Positions 1 to 9,524 of a stretch of DNA of 64,000 nt are shown in pieces (positions within the stretch are counted from its first letter, which is position 1; each line of letters starts with the position of its first letter). The DNA lies in the NCBI RefSeq assembly GCF_014698305.1, contig NZ_JACJST010000025.1, positions 1-64,000 on the forward strand, given 5' to 3'. Below the pieces are notes generated by a model. It was not told the origin of the DNA. It did not search any database and saw only the letters and a program-made list of their open reading frames with translations. The stretch comes from Anabaena lutea FACHB-196. Its GTDB lineage: Bacteria; Cyanobacteriota; Cyanobacteriia; Cyanobacteriales; Nostocaceae. Position numbers and translations under genes: made by a program.

Positions 1-1
1 C

Positions 2-221
2 CTCACAAGGGTAGGTTTTTAATATTATCTGTGAAGGCAGGACTTGGAAGACAAGGAGGGAAGGTAGACAAGGAAGATTTTATACGCACAATGGTCTTTT
101 GACGGACTGTTCTTGTTACCAAGAGAATATGATTTTGTACGGTTTTCCTCCTTTGTCCACTGTCCTTCCTTGTCCACCAAGTCTAGCCCTCACGACAATG
201 TAAAATACATACCCTTGTGAG
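2..221. mobile_element. MITE-like element, copy 1
   Basis: This 220-bp non-coding element has terminal inverted repeats: the left end reads CTCACAAGGGTAGG and the right end ends in TACCCTTGTGAG. Inner parts are also self-complementary (GACAAGGAGGG on the left, CCTCCTTTGTCC and CCTTGTCC on the right). A second copy lies at 38634-38840 in the opposite orientation with clear similarity along its length. No ORF of a transposase is inside, so any movement would need help from elsewhere. Seen directly; the label MITE is an inference from the structure. Confidence 0.75.
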
Positions 222-420
222 CTGCCCCCTGCCCCCTGCCTATTTATTCCCTGTTAGAAAGTTCCCTGTTAGAAAGTTCCCTGTTTACGAATTACGGAAA
301 GCGGTAGCCTGCGGTCGGCATTATTACGAATTACGAATTACGTTGGCGGTAGCCTGCCGTAGGCACTATTACGAATTACGGAAAGCGGTACTAGTACAAC
401 TTCCCTGCCATAAGTGATAA
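222..420. repeat. Short repeat cluster upstream of the CobT-like gene
   Basis: The spacer holds several small repeats and no supported gene: a CTGCCCC pair, three GTTCCCTGTTAGAAA-like units (about 248-290), and alternating ATTACGA heptamers with copies of a GCGGTAGCCTGC..GGCA palindromic unit (about 287-397). The same GTAGCCTG unit recurs near 4006-4022. These are the small dispersed repeats and short tandem repeats common in heterocystous cyanobacteria. A short ORF across this stretch is made of repeat translation and is not taken as a gene. Confidence 0.7.
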
Positions 421-1644
<1,224 letters not shown>

Positions 1645-1962
1645 AAGCAGCTTTTGAATAGTTGCTTTGGGGGAAAAGTGATCAGTTTTTGATGGGTAAA
1701 ATGTCTATTCCTTGCACCTTCTTAACCTTTTTACCCCTGAATCCCTTGATTTATCTAGGTTTTACATTTATATGCCTAACGGCACGCTCCGCGAACAGCA
1801 AGCCCCAATTAAATCATAGCCAAATGATGACCAATAAAAATTGAAAATTGAAAATTAAAAATTAAAAATTTAAGACAGTTAGAGTAGGGGACACTTACCC
1901 CAACTCAACTGAGAGTACCTATAGACATAGGGGTCTTAAACTCTTGAATTTATGATAAATAA
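1645..1962. other. Intergenic region with dispersed repeats
   Basis: No gene is supported. A 60-codon ORF (1662-1844) has no family features and crosses a repeat. The stretch contains a 40-bp dispersed repeat (1767-1806) and an A-rich heptamer array TTGAAAATTGAAAATTAAAAATT at about 1840-1870. Confidence 0.6.
1767..1806. repeat. 40-bp small dispersed repeat, copy 1
   Basis: The sequence TATATGCCTAACGGCACGC followed by TCCGCGAACAGCAAGCCCC recurs in reverse complement at 10691-10730 with only a few differences. It contains an imperfect GCACGC/GCGTGC style palindrome. It matches the pattern of small dispersed repeats of Nostocales and codes for nothing recognisable. Confidence 0.75.
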
Positions 1963-2337
1963 TTAGTGGATTCTTTCTCTCATTAATTGTTCTTCTAAAG
2001 CTGCAATGCGATTGTATGCTGCTGTTAATTGCGCTGTAAGTCGTTGGATTTGAATTTCTGGGGTTATTTGCTTATCTCCAGCTTGAAAATTCATGTCTGG
2101 ACAAATGCTATCTATCAGGACATCCTTATGCTCTAATTCTGAACTAAAACTGATACGTCCTTTTAACTGATAACGTTCAGTTTCGTTCTTTTCTTGATAA
2201 TTATCTCTTGCCTGTAGTTGCTCTAAGGAACACTCAGATAACCTCTGAGATACTTTAGTGTCCAGGTTTTCAATCACCTGACAGAGGGCATCCAGTTTCT
2301 GGCTCAAAGTCAGTATCTGTTTTTGTAATGGCTCCAT
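1963..2337 (-). CDS. Hypothetical coiled-coil protein
   Basis: A 124-residue protein of unknown function. Residues 1-45 (LTLSQKLDALCQVIENLDTK) and 90-122 (IQRLTAQLTAAYNRIAALEEQL) show heptad spacing of leucine and isoleucine typical of coiled coils; the middle is polar and contains a single cysteine. There is no signal peptide, membrane segment or known catalytic motif. It stands alone, facing away from the next gene, with repeat-rich DNA on both sides. I do not recognise a family; it could be a structural or partner-binding protein. Confidence 0.6.
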   Translation of the reverse strand: MEPLQKQILTLSQKLDALCQVIENLDTKVSQRLSECSLEQLQARDNYQEKNETERYQLKGRISFSSELEHKDVLIDSICPDMNFQAGDKQITPEIQIQRLTAQLTAAYNRIAALEEQLMRERIH

Positions 2338-2685
2338 TTAACACCCTCATTTTAAAATAGTTTTTCTATGTTATTCAATTTACTGGCAATGTTAACTTTA
2401 CTTAGGATTTATTTAATCTTTCATATAGTAATCCAAATAGAGTTGTGATAGCTGGCTTGGCGTAGCCATACGTACTCGTGGAGGTAGCACAGGGCAGAAT
2501 TAAAAATTAGATATTAAAAATTAAAAAAGCCGATTATACAAGCTTTTACGGGATTTTTACTAGTCAGTTATTTTTGCCTGCCTGCACTAGGTGTGTAGTT
2601 GGTTTTTTCAAAAATCAAATAAGAGTCCCATATCTTTTTTGAGAATTACTTAATATACTAAGTGTAGTTGCAAATTTCAAAATCA
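2338..2685. other. Intergenic region between divergent genes
   Basis: This 348-bp stretch between a leftward and a rightward gene should hold both promoters. I see no clear -35/-10 pair. An ATTAAAAATTAGATATTAAAA array lies at about 2500-2525. No gene or structured RNA is supported. Confidence 0.5.
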
Positions 2686-3837
2686 ATGGATCGACGGTCT
2701 TTTTTGGTAGGTACAAGTGGACTAGCAGTGTCTCAACTGCTAATTGGGTGCGCTGGAAAAAACCAGATACAACTCAATGTGCAGTTATTAAAAAATTCTA
2801 TACCTGGTCAGGTTGTTAATCAATTTCGCAAAAATATAAAATCTGAGGCACAGTTAAAGTTTTCCCCAATCGATCAGATTAAAAATTTATTTCAGCAATT
2901 ACAAACTTGGCATCAAGTAAAAGCCGAAAATCAGCAAGGATTGACTCGTTTCCTCCGAATGCTTCCAGGTCAAAAAACACCAAAGGCTGACTTAGTGACA
3001 TTGGGAGATTATTGGCTAAAAGCTGCTATTGAACAAAAAATAATTCAACCGATAGAAACAGAACAAATCAAACAGTGGTCAGGCTTAAGTGAAAAGTGGC
3101 AGCAACTAGTACAGCGTGACAACCAAGGGAATCTAAATCCGCAAGGAAAGGTGTGGGGTGCGCCTTATCGCTGGGGAAACACAGTAATTGTTTATAATCG
3201 TGATAAATTTAAAGAATTTGATTGGCAACCAAAGGATTGGGAAGATTTGTGGCGAAGTGAATTGCGATCGCGTATTTCTCTACTCAATCAACCCAGAGAA
3301 GTCATCGGTTTAGTTTTAAAGAAACTAGGAAAATCCTACAACACAGAAAATCTTGACCAAATCCCTACACTGGAAACAGAATTACAGGCTTTAAATCAAC
3401 AAGTAAAATTCTATGATTCTACTACCTACCTAGAACCACTAATCACTGGAGATACTTGGTTAGCCGTTGGTTGGTCAAGTGACATTATTCCTATCCTAAA
3501 TCGCTATCCAAAACTTGCCATGGTTATTCCCCAATCAGGAACAGCAATTTGGGCAGATTTATGGGTAAGTCCCGCAGGTGTTGAAAAAAAGGCTTTAGCA
3601 TCTGAATGGATTAATTTCTGTTGGCAACCAAATATAGCCAAGCAAATTGCCATACTGACTAAAACTAATTCGCCTATCGCTATAAACATTTCTGCTGATG
3701 AACTTCAGGAAACATTGAATAACCTTTTACTACAGAATCAAAAAACATTAGAAAAAAGTGAATTTTTACTACCATTATCATCAGCAACAACTAAACAGTA
3801 TGAGTCTCTATTTATAAAGATGAAAAATTTGGGATGA
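2686..3837 (+). CDS. Tat-type lipoprotein, periplasmic solute-binding protein (spermidine/putrescine-like)
   Basis: The ATG at 2686 gives MDRRSFLVGTSGLAVSQLLIG followed by Cys, a twin-arginine signal with a lipobox (LLIGC), so the protein is predicted to be exported folded and lipid-anchored. An in-frame TTG 18 bp upstream is less likely because it moves the twin arginines inward. The body (about 383 aa) has the layout of ABC-transporter extracellular solute-binding proteins of the polyamine/iron class: the WGAPYRWGNTVIVYNRDKF hinge region, WEDLWR, and a GWSSDIIPILNRYP segment. No permease or ATPase gene is adjacent, so the ligand cannot be deduced. Family call by pattern; substrate unknown. 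Confidence 0.75.
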   Translation: MDRRSFLVGTSGLAVSQLLIGCAGKNQIQLNVQLLKNSIPGQVVNQFRKNIKSEAQLKFSPIDQIKNLFQQLQTWHQVKAENQQGLTRFLRMLPGQKTPKADLVTLGDYWLKAAIEQKIIQPIETEQIKQWSGLSEKWQQLVQRDNQGNLNPQGKVWGAPYRWGNTVIVYNRDKFKEFDWQPKDWEDLWRSELRSRISLLNQPREVIGLVLKKLGKSYNTENLDQIPTLETELQALNQQVKFYDSTTYLEPLITGDTWLAVGWSSDIIPILNRYPKLAMVIPQSGTAIWADLWVSPAGVEKKALASEWINFCWQPNIAKQIAILTKTNSPIAINISADELQETLNNLLLQNQKTLEKSEFLLPLSSATTKQYESLFIKMKNLG

Positions 3838-4052
3838 TATACCGGAGGCTCTATAGCAAATTATTTTAACTAATTCAGCCTTTAAGTCCCCCGCTTTTAT
3901 AAACGGCAAGTATGTTAGGCGAGGTCTTTCTTACAAAGTTCAGATCGCCGATTTCTGGCGATCCGACTTGGCGCTAAATCTCCGTTACACAAATTAATTA
4001 CGTGGAGTAGCCTGGGGTCGGCATTATTACGAATTACGAATTACGAATTATT
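3838..4052. repeat. Repeat-bearing spacer with ATTACGA heptamers
   Basis: The spacer between convergent genes contains a GTAGCCTGGGGTCGGCA dispersed unit (about 4006-4022) followed by three to four ATTACGA heptamers (about 4024-4050) that end at the stop codon of the leftward gene. No hairpin-plus-T-run terminator was seen. Confidence 0.6.
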
Positions 4053-4604
4053 TTAATTTTCCTGAGTGACTTGACGTAAGCCCAACCTACTTTGATTGTT
4101 CATTTGAATATTGCATAACTCTGGACTATTACTAAAGTTACAAGTGTAAGTTGCTAAAGGTTCTTGTTGATAATTGAAAATTCGGATATTATAACCAAAA
4201 TTCCTAGCCATACTGCCCATTTGGTTAACAAAGTTGTAGCGTTCGAGATAGTCTAATAAACTCCAAATTTGCTGATTTACTATCAAGTCTACACGGGCTG
4301 GTTGTTTCTCAGAATTTGGATAAGCAATCCAGTTATCTAAAAGTTTGTTTTCCGAGTTTTCTTTTGCCCACCATAAACTAGGAATAGTTAATCCTTCTGG
4401 GTTAATGGTGTTAGCTGTAATTACCGAACCTGTTGGCTTATTTAATAAATTTAGTTCCAGTGGTGCATCAGAAGGCTGGGGTATACTTTCTGCACTTGAA
4501 GGTAGGATTGGTGACAGACAAAAAGTAGTGAGACTCAGGTTTAGTAATAGTGTCAGCGATTTATGTCTACTGATTGCGTTGTATTTAGGCATAAGTTGAT
4601 TCAA
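4053..4604 (-). CDS. Hypothetical exported protein
   Basis: The 183-residue product starts with a basic segment and a hydrophobic stretch (LTLLLNLSLTTFCLSPILPS) ending in SSAES, a probable Sec signal peptide cleaved near residue 38. The mature part has a WWAKE motif and a DNWIAYPNSEKQPARVDLIV stretch typical of conserved cyanobacterial periplasmic proteins of unknown role. Two cysteines near the C-terminus (YTCNFSNSPELC) could form a disulfide. A second Met at residue 5 is an alternative start. It is divergent from rpoZ with 121 bp between. Function unknown. Confidence 0.65.
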   Translation of the reverse strand: MNQLMPKYNAISRHKSLTLLLNLSLTTFCLSPILPSSAESIPQPSDAPLELNLLNKPTGSVITANTINPEGLTIPSLWWAKENSENKLLDNWIAYPNSEKQPARVDLIVNQQIWSLLDYLERYNFVNQMGSMARNFGYNIRIFNYQQEPLATYTCNFSNSPELCNIQMNNQSRLGLRQVTQEN

Positions 4605-4725
4605 TATCTTAAGTTGTCAGTGAATGTGAGATTTAAATACTCAGATTTCAAAAAGTATTCTATTGTTTCCAGGATATGTAATTCAGTGCTGCTAAACTAG
4701 GGTAGAATCTCAGAAGTCACTAACT

Positions 4726-4962
4726 ATGCTTAAGCGTTCCAAGTTCGAGACAACTCAGTCTCAGATTATGCTCCGTGCTGAGGAGCTTATTAGTGCCGCC
4801 TCAAATCGCTACCGCATTACGGTTCAAGTAGCAAATCGAGCCAAACGTAGGCGTTATGAAGATTTTGAAAATAACGAAGATGCGATTATGAAACCCGTAC
4901 TCAGAGCGATTCTGGAGATGTCTGACGAAATGACTCAGCCAGAAATTATCGGCGAACTGTAA
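4726..4962 (+). CDS. rpoZ: DNA-directed RNA polymerase omega subunit
   Basis: This 78-residue protein matches the small omega subunit of cyanobacterial RNA polymerase, which helps assemble and stabilise the beta-prime subunit. The recognisable parts are the [20 protein letters not shown] helix with the conserved NRY..V..VA..A core and the K/R-rich [11 protein letters not shown] segment. Length is normal for cyanobacteria. A TAGAAT hexamer ending about 16 bp before the ATG is a possible -10 element. The next gene is 90 bp downstream on the same strand. Confidence 0.93.
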   Translation: MLKRSKFETTQSQIMLRAEELISAASNRYRITVQVANRAKRRRYEDFENNEDAIMKPVLRAILEMSDEMTQPEIIGEL

Positions 4963-5052
4963 AAAACTCCGGCAATTAATTACTGAGATGAAAATTACCC
5001 ATTCTGAGTAAAAAACTCTCAGTATCACTTTCATCTCAGAATCTTTGAAGCT

Positions 5053-5547
5053 ATGCAAAAGAAAAAACCTTTATTTTGGCGGTTCAACTCAGCGCTCATA
5101 ATTACCTTAATCACAGTGGGCGTAATAATTTTAGGTACAGCAAGTACTAGTTTACTAAGTATTTCCCCCGCCGTAGCTCAGAGAATCAGTCCTAGCGATG
5201 TTTGGCAACTAGTGTATCAGCAATTGCCTGACCTGCCAAAAGAAAATCAATATATCAGTAAAGAAACTAAGAAAGTTGCTGAAAACAATACTTTAGCTAG
5301 TCGGATGATTCGCTACCACATTTACGTGAAAGGGAGATCACCCTTATATCGCCTAGATTGGAAGTTAACTTTGGCGGATTATCTAGATGCAAATGAAACC
5401 ATGTATGAATTATCCTATCCAGGTAATGATACATTACAGCAAAATCCAATTGAAAGCGATCGCACCGCTATTGCCAAACTTACCCGCAAGCAACGCAATA
5501 ATCTAGTCCAAGTCCTAGTTGATATATTTAACCCTGTTCAAAATTAA
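5053..5547 (+). CDS. Hypothetical exported protein
   Basis: The 164-residue product has a basic start (MQKKKPLFWR) and one long hydrophobic segment (residues 15-40, including LITVGVIILGTASTSLLS), then an AVAQR sequence that looks like a signal-peptidase site. The mature part is about 120 residues with no cysteine and no known catalytic motif; it ends in a helix (KLTRKQRNNLVQVLVDIF). It lies between rpoZ and the DUF1818 gene, 47 bp from the latter, so the three may be co-transcribed. It looks like a conserved cyanobacterial hypothetical; function unknown. Confidence 0.65.
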   Translation: MQKKKPLFWRFNSALIITLITVGVIILGTASTSLLSISPAVAQRISPSDVWQLVYQQLPDLPKENQYISKETKKVAENNTLASRMIRYHIYVKGRSPLYRLDWKLTLADYLDANETMYELSYPGNDTLQQNPIESDRTAIAKLTRKQRNNLVQVLVDIFNPVQN

Positions 5548-5594
5548 AATAGGCGAGAATCTCCTCAGCATTCCTTGGCATTAAAGAAGCACCC

Positions 5595-5960
5595 ATGCAA
5601 CGAGTTATCAAAAGCGGAACAGGTTGGCGCATTGGCTGGAATCCCGACGCAGCAGAATTTAAAGGCTTAGTGGGTACAGACGATTGGGCGCTAGAATTAA
5701 CCGAAGCGGAATTAAGTGACTTTTGCCGACTTCTCGCAAAATTAGCCGATACCATAAAGCATTTAGCCACAGAATTAATGGATGAAGAAAAAATTGCCTG
5801 TGAAGCGGAAAGCGATTTATTATGGATGGAGGTAGAAGGCTATGCTCACGCCTATAGTCTGCGCTTCATTCTGAATACAGGACGATGTGTAGAAGGTAAA
5901 TGGGATGCCGCAGCCGTGCCAGAGTTAGTGCAAGCGACAGAGATTCTCAAATTTTTTTAA
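5595..5960 (+). CDS. DUF1818 family protein
   Basis: A 121-residue acidic protein that matches the cyanobacterial DUF1818 family, recognisable by the GTGWRIGWNP start, the GTDDWALELTEAELSDF segment and the RCVEGKWDAAAVPEL segment near the end. No membrane segment or signal is present, so it should be cytosolic. The family has no established function that I know. It directly follows an exported hypothetical gene and precedes tRNA-Pro by 125 bp. Confidence 0.8.
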   Translation: MQRVIKSGTGWRIGWNPDAAEFKGLVGTDDWALELTEAELSDFCRLLAKLADTIKHLATELMDEEKIACEAESDLLWMEVEGYAHAYSLRFILNTGRCVEGKWDAAAVPELVQATEILKFF

Positions 5961-6085
5961 AAAAAGCTTGCAATTCTCCTTAACCTTGTGATATTCTCGT
6001 AAGAGTGACTTAAATAAGTTTTAGATCCACAAATTTGGATAAACCCTAAATCCAAAATTTAATCTAAAATCCGAAATTAAGTAGA

Positions 6086-6159
6086 CGGGGCGTAGCGCAG
6101 CTTGGTAGCGCGCCACTTTGGGGTAGTGGAGGTCGTGGGTTCGAATCCCGCCGCTCCGA
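6086..6159 (+). tRNA. tRNA-Pro (anticodon GGG)
   Basis: The 74-nt sequence folds as a full cloverleaf: acceptor CGGGGCG pairs with CGCTCCG (one G-T pair), the anticodon stem CCACT/AGTGG encloses the loop TTGGGGT, giving anticodon GGG for proline codons CCC and CCU, and the T arm reads GTGGGTTCGAATCCCGC. Discriminator base is A; the CCA end is not encoded. The phosphoesterase gene starts 50 bp downstream. Confidence 0.95.
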
Positions 6160-6208
6160 TTGATTGAAGACTCATAAATTGACATTGCTGTGTTTCTTCA
6201 CAACAGTT

Positions 6209-7957
6209 ATGTTTAAAAGCGTAAACAGCAATCAAAGCTACTTAACTGCTGTACTTATTCTGTTGTTATGCCTTACTCTAGTAAGCGTGCGTTCTTTTGG
6301 GCAAACACTCATGATATCAGCACCCCAACTGCTGACCGACCCATTTTTGCAACTACCAACTGAAACTTCAGTGCGAGTAGTTTGGTTTACTGAGTTTGTA
6401 GGTGATAAACACTTAGTCATCTATGGTGAAAAACTTGATAAAAGTGCAATTGCAAAAACTACCAAACTCAGCCGCACCAGAGAAGACCAACAATCAAGAG
6501 TAGCAAATCAAACCAAGAATGGGCAAATTTATCAAAAACCTGTAAAACGTGAAATTTGGCGACACGAAGCCGAAGTTACAGGTTTAGTTGCTAATGTGCG
6601 GATTCCCTATCAAGTCACTAGTATACGAGAAGATGGCGCAAGGGTTAGCAGCGAAGTTTTTACTCTTGCACCCACTCCCAAACCTGGTACACCATTAAAA
6701 ATCCTCCTCACCTCTGACCACCAACTTAAACCAATGACAGCAGCGAATCTGCAAAAAGTAGTAGAAACAGTGGGAAATGTGGACGGGGTATGGTTTGCAG
6801 GAGATTTAGTTAATGTACCTGACCGCGCTTCCGAATGGTTTGATGATAACCGAGGAAATGCTTTATTTCCAGGTTTGCAAGGTCGTGCTAATTATCAAAT
6901 GGAAAATAACGGTGTAAAAGTAACTTACACCGGAGGGAAAATAATTCAAAATGCCCCTATGTTTACTTGTATTGGTAATCATGAAGTCATGGGTAGATTT
7001 GCCAGAACAGCAAGTTTAGATGATGAATTTAATGATACTATTCCTCGTGAAGTTGCCCAAAAATTGTATGGAGAAACAACACTAAAAAATAATTCTTTTA
7101 ATACTTACACTTACGAAGAAATTTTTACATTACCCCAAACTAAAGCCGGGAGTAAAACCTATTATGCAGTTACATTTGGTGATGTCCGCTTGGTAGTTTT
7201 GTACATTACGAATATGTGGCGACATCCTCAATTAGATTCAGGAATTAAAGGTAGATATATAGAACCAAAAAAAGATTTTAACTATCCTGAAAATTGGGGT
7301 TATGGACAGTTAATTTATGAGCCAGTTTTTGCAGGTAGTCAACAATATAATTGGCTTAAACAAGAATTAAACAGTTCTGAGTTTGAACAGGCAAAATATA
7401 AAGTCGTGATGTTTCATCATCCGCCGCATACATTGGGTGATAATATTGTTCCAGCTTATACTAATCCAGTAACTATAATTGAAAGAGATAACGAAGGAAA
7501 TATCAAAGCAGTTCGTTATGAATATCCTAAAAGTGCAGATTATATAATTCGTGATGTTATCCCTTTATTAGAAGCTGCAAATGTGCAGTTAGTATTTTAT
7601 GGACATTCCCATTTATGGAATCGCTTTGTAAGTTCGAGTGGAATGCACTTTTTAGAAACTTCTAATGTTGGGAATTCTTACGGTGCAGCTTGGGGTGAAA
7701 GAAAGCGAGAAGTACCAACAGGTTATCCAGAAAATTATACAGCAATTGGCGATCCTAACGGTTTAGAACCAGTATTACCAACTATTGCGCCATTATTAGG
7801 AGAAGATGGAAAACCGATGCCTTATATTGCTAGTAATGAGATTACAGTTTTCAGCATTTTCGACACAGGAACAGGCATAATTAGCAGCTATCGTTTTGAT
7901 ACGAGAAAGCCTAATTCTGAAGTTTTGAAATTTGATGAATTTAAGATTAATTCGTAA
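6209..7957 (+). CDS. Secreted purple acid phosphatase-like metallophosphoesterase
   Basis: The ATG at 6209 gives a 582-residue protein with a hydrophobic signal segment (AVLILLLCLTLVSV). A TTG further upstream at 6164 would begin only 5 bp after the tRNA and is less likely. An N-terminal fibronectin-like domain of the purple acid phosphatase type (TETSVRVVWFTEF) is followed by a calcineurin-like phosphoesterase domain with metal-binding motifs: AGDLVN near residue 200, GNHEVMGR near 257, FHHPPH near 410 and GHSHLWNR near 465. It should hydrolyse phosphate esters outside the cytoplasm, with the alkaline phosphatase at 15.9 kb as a functional companion. The stop codon TAA lies inside a GTAATTC heptamer array. 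Confidence 0.82.
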   Translation: MFKSVNSNQSYLTAVLILLLCLTLVSVRSFGQTLMISAPQLLTDPFLQLPTETSVRVVWFTEFVGDKHLVIYGEKLDKSAIAKTTKLSRTREDQQSRVANQTKNGQIYQKPVKREIWRHEAEVTGLVANVRIPYQVTSIREDGARVSSEVFTLAPTPKPGTPLKILLTSDHQLKPMTAANLQKVVETVGNVDGVWFAGDLVNVPDRASEWFDDNRGNALFPGLQGRANYQMENNGVKVTYTGGKIIQNAPMFTCIGNHEVMGRFARTASLDDEFNDTIPREVAQKLYGETTLKNNSFNTYTYEEIFTLPQTKAGSKTYYAVTFGDVRLVVLYITNMWRHPQLDSGIKGRYIEPKKDFNYPENWGYGQLIYEPVFAGSQQYNWLKQELNSSEFEQAKYKVVMFHHPPHTLGDNIVPAYTNPVTIIERDNEGNIKAVRYEYPKSADYIIRDVIPLLEAANVQLVFYGHSHLWNRFVSSSGMHFLETSNVGNSYGAAWGERKREVPTGYPENYTAIGDPNGLEPVLPTIAPLLGEDGKPMPYIASNEITVFSIFDTGTGIISSYRFDTRKPNSEVLKFDEFKINS

Positions 7958-7981
7958 TTCGTAATTATTTACTTTCACCTG

Positions 7982-8971
7982 TCACCTGTCACCTATCGCA
8001 GATAAAATTTCCTGCGCCCTTTGAATATTTTGGCGCACAGAATGGGCTGAAGTTTGCAAAGCTGCGTTTTCTTCATCACTGAGAGTTAATTCTAAAATAT
8101 TCTCAACTCCAGCACATCCTAAACGACAAGGAACACCAATGACAATATCATTTAAACCATATTCACCTTGCAGATAAGCTGCAACTGGCAACAAACGCGA
8201 CTGATTTAACAAAATTGATTCTACCATCAGGGAGGTGGCAGAAGCAGGTGCAAAAAACGCGCCTCCGGTATGCATTAATTCTACAATTTCTGCGCCACCG
8301 TTGCGGGTTCTTTGTACTAAGCGTTCAATTGTGGCTGCGTCTAATAATTCTGTAATAGGAATACCGTTCACAGTTGCGTAACGGGCTAAAGGAACCATTA
8401 AATCACCGTGGCTACCTAAAACCATTGCTTTTACGTCCGCAGGTAAAACTCCCAATTCTAAAGCGATGAAAGTTTCAAACCTAGCTGAGTCTAACACCCC
8501 AGCCATGCCCATTACTTGATTTCTGGGTAAATTTGTAGCTTGCCAAGTTAAATAAGTCATCACATCCAGAGGATTGGTGACGACAATAAAGATAGCATGG
8601 GGAGAATGTGCGATCGCATTTTTGGCGGCATCAACTACAATCTTGGCATTAATTTTCAGCAAATCATCCCGACTCATTCCGGGTTTGCGGGGAAAACCAG
8701 CAGTAATCACCACAATTGCAGAATTAGCCGTATCTGCATAATTATTAGTACCGCTAATTTGCCGATTATGTAATTCAAGTCCCCTGGCCTCTAGCAAATC
8801 TAAAGCCAAACCTTGGGGCATTCCCTCCACAATATCTAATAACACCACATCAGCCAAATTTTTCTCTGCAATGCGTTGGGCTAAGGTGCTACCAACTCTA
8901 CCCGCACCCACAATAGTCACACGGGGGGATTTACACAAAACTGTGGAAGAAGGGAAATCAGACATAATCAT
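7982..8971 (-). CDS. mdh: Malate dehydrogenase (LDH-like type)
   Basis: The 329-residue enzyme oxidises malate to oxaloacetate with NAD. It shows the dinucleotide motif TIVGAGRVGSTLA near residue 20, the substrate-loop arginines in AGFPRKPGMSRDDLL near residue 92, the NPLDVMTYL stretch and the catalytic histidine in GSHGD near residue 188. Length and order fit the LDH-like malate dehydrogenase group found in cyanobacteria; lactate dehydrogenase is less likely because of the double arginine loop. ATG codons at 8971 and 8965 are both possible starts. ndhO ends 52 bp upstream in the same direction. Confidence 0.9.
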   Translation of the reverse strand: MIMSDFPSSTVLCKSPRVTIVGAGRVGSTLAQRIAEKNLADVVLLDIVEGMPQGLALDLLEARGLELHNRQISGTNNYADTANSAIVVITAGFPRKPGMSRDDLLKINAKIVVDAAKNAIAHSPHAIFIVVTNPLDVMTYLTWQATNLPRNQVMGMAGVLDSARFETFIALELGVLPADVKAMVLGSHGDLMVPLARYATVNGIPITELLDAATIERLVQRTRNGGAEIVELMHTGGAFFAPASATSLMVESILLNQSRLLPVAAYLQGEYGLNDIVIGVPCRLGCAGVENILELTLSDEENAALQTSAHSVRQNIQRAQEILSAIGDR

Positions 8972-8985
8972 TTATCAGTTAGTAG

Positions 8986-9002
8986 GGTGGGCAATGCCCA
9001 CC
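8986..9002. repeat. 17-bp perfect palindrome
   Basis: GGTGGGCAATGCCCACC is a perfect hairpin with a one-base centre in the mdh-ndhO spacer. It has no T-run, so it is more likely a dispersed palindromic repeat or an mRNA processing/stability hairpin than a terminator. Confidence 0.55.
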
Positions 9003-9023
9003 ACCAGCATAGCTATGGAAAGC

Positions 9024-9239
9024 CTATTTAAACTCTTCCAATTGTTCTAATTTTAACCAAATATTGGGCGTTGGCACTTTTCCAAACTTCACCAAAGCGT
9101 AATCACCCTTGATATCTACCACTTCCCCTTGACTATCAAATAAATAAGCTGGGAAGCGAGAATCACTAGCTTTAGCTTCTAGACTATTTTCCAACTTTTC
9201 GCGGATAGCCCGCACCATATTTCCCTTTTTAACAGCCAT
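9024..9239 (-). CDS. ndhO: NAD(P)H-quinone oxidoreductase subunit O
   Basis: A 71-residue protein starting [19 protein letters not shown] that matches NdhO, a small peripheral subunit of the cyanobacterial/chloroplast NDH-1 complex found at the thylakoid membrane and proposed to modulate its cyclic electron flow activity. The ATG at 9239 is preferred over one six codons upstream because GAGGGGA lies just before it. The hallmark [21 protein letters not shown] segment is present. It is followed by mdh in the same direction. Confidence 0.93.
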   Translation of the reverse strand: MAVKKGNMVRAIREKLENSLEAKASDSRFPAYLFDSQGEVVDIKGDYALVKFGKVPTPNIWLKLEQLEEFK

Positions 9240-9524
9240 GAGTTCCCCTCGTTCCAAAATAAACGCTTTTACTCAAAATTTTATCTCGCGCCAAGACGTA
9301 AAGGCGCAATTTCTTTCCTCAAATAAGATAACCGCCTATTCTCAGGTAAGCGGTTGAGGAGAAAGTTTATATTGTTTATTGCTAGATAGTTCTTCCTTAT
9401 CGATGTCATGATAACAAATCTAAAATCAATTGTCAACCCTCCCCATACCTATATTCTGGACTTTGATTAATTTTCAAATTCTTTTAGAAATTGCATATTT
9501 GTCCATGTTTTTCCCATCAATTAT
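9240..9524. other. Spacer between ndhO and the upstream gene
   Basis: This 285-bp stretch should hold the ndhO promoter and the 3' end of the gene at 9525. It contains a hairpin AACCGC..GCGGTT at about 9330-9355 and a smaller GCGCC..GGCGC hairpin near 9290-9308. The first, read leftward, is followed by ATCTTATTT and could be a weak terminator. No gene is supported. Confidence 0.4.

Noticed and set aside
217-417. 66-codon plus-strand ORF before the CobT-like gene
   Set aside because: It translates tandem and dispersed repeats (repeated VRKFPV and AVACGRHYYELR) and has no family features.
6164-6208. TTG start of the phosphoesterase at 6164
   Set aside because: It would begin 5 bp after the tRNA end and place extra sequence before the signal peptide; the ATG at 6209 fits better.
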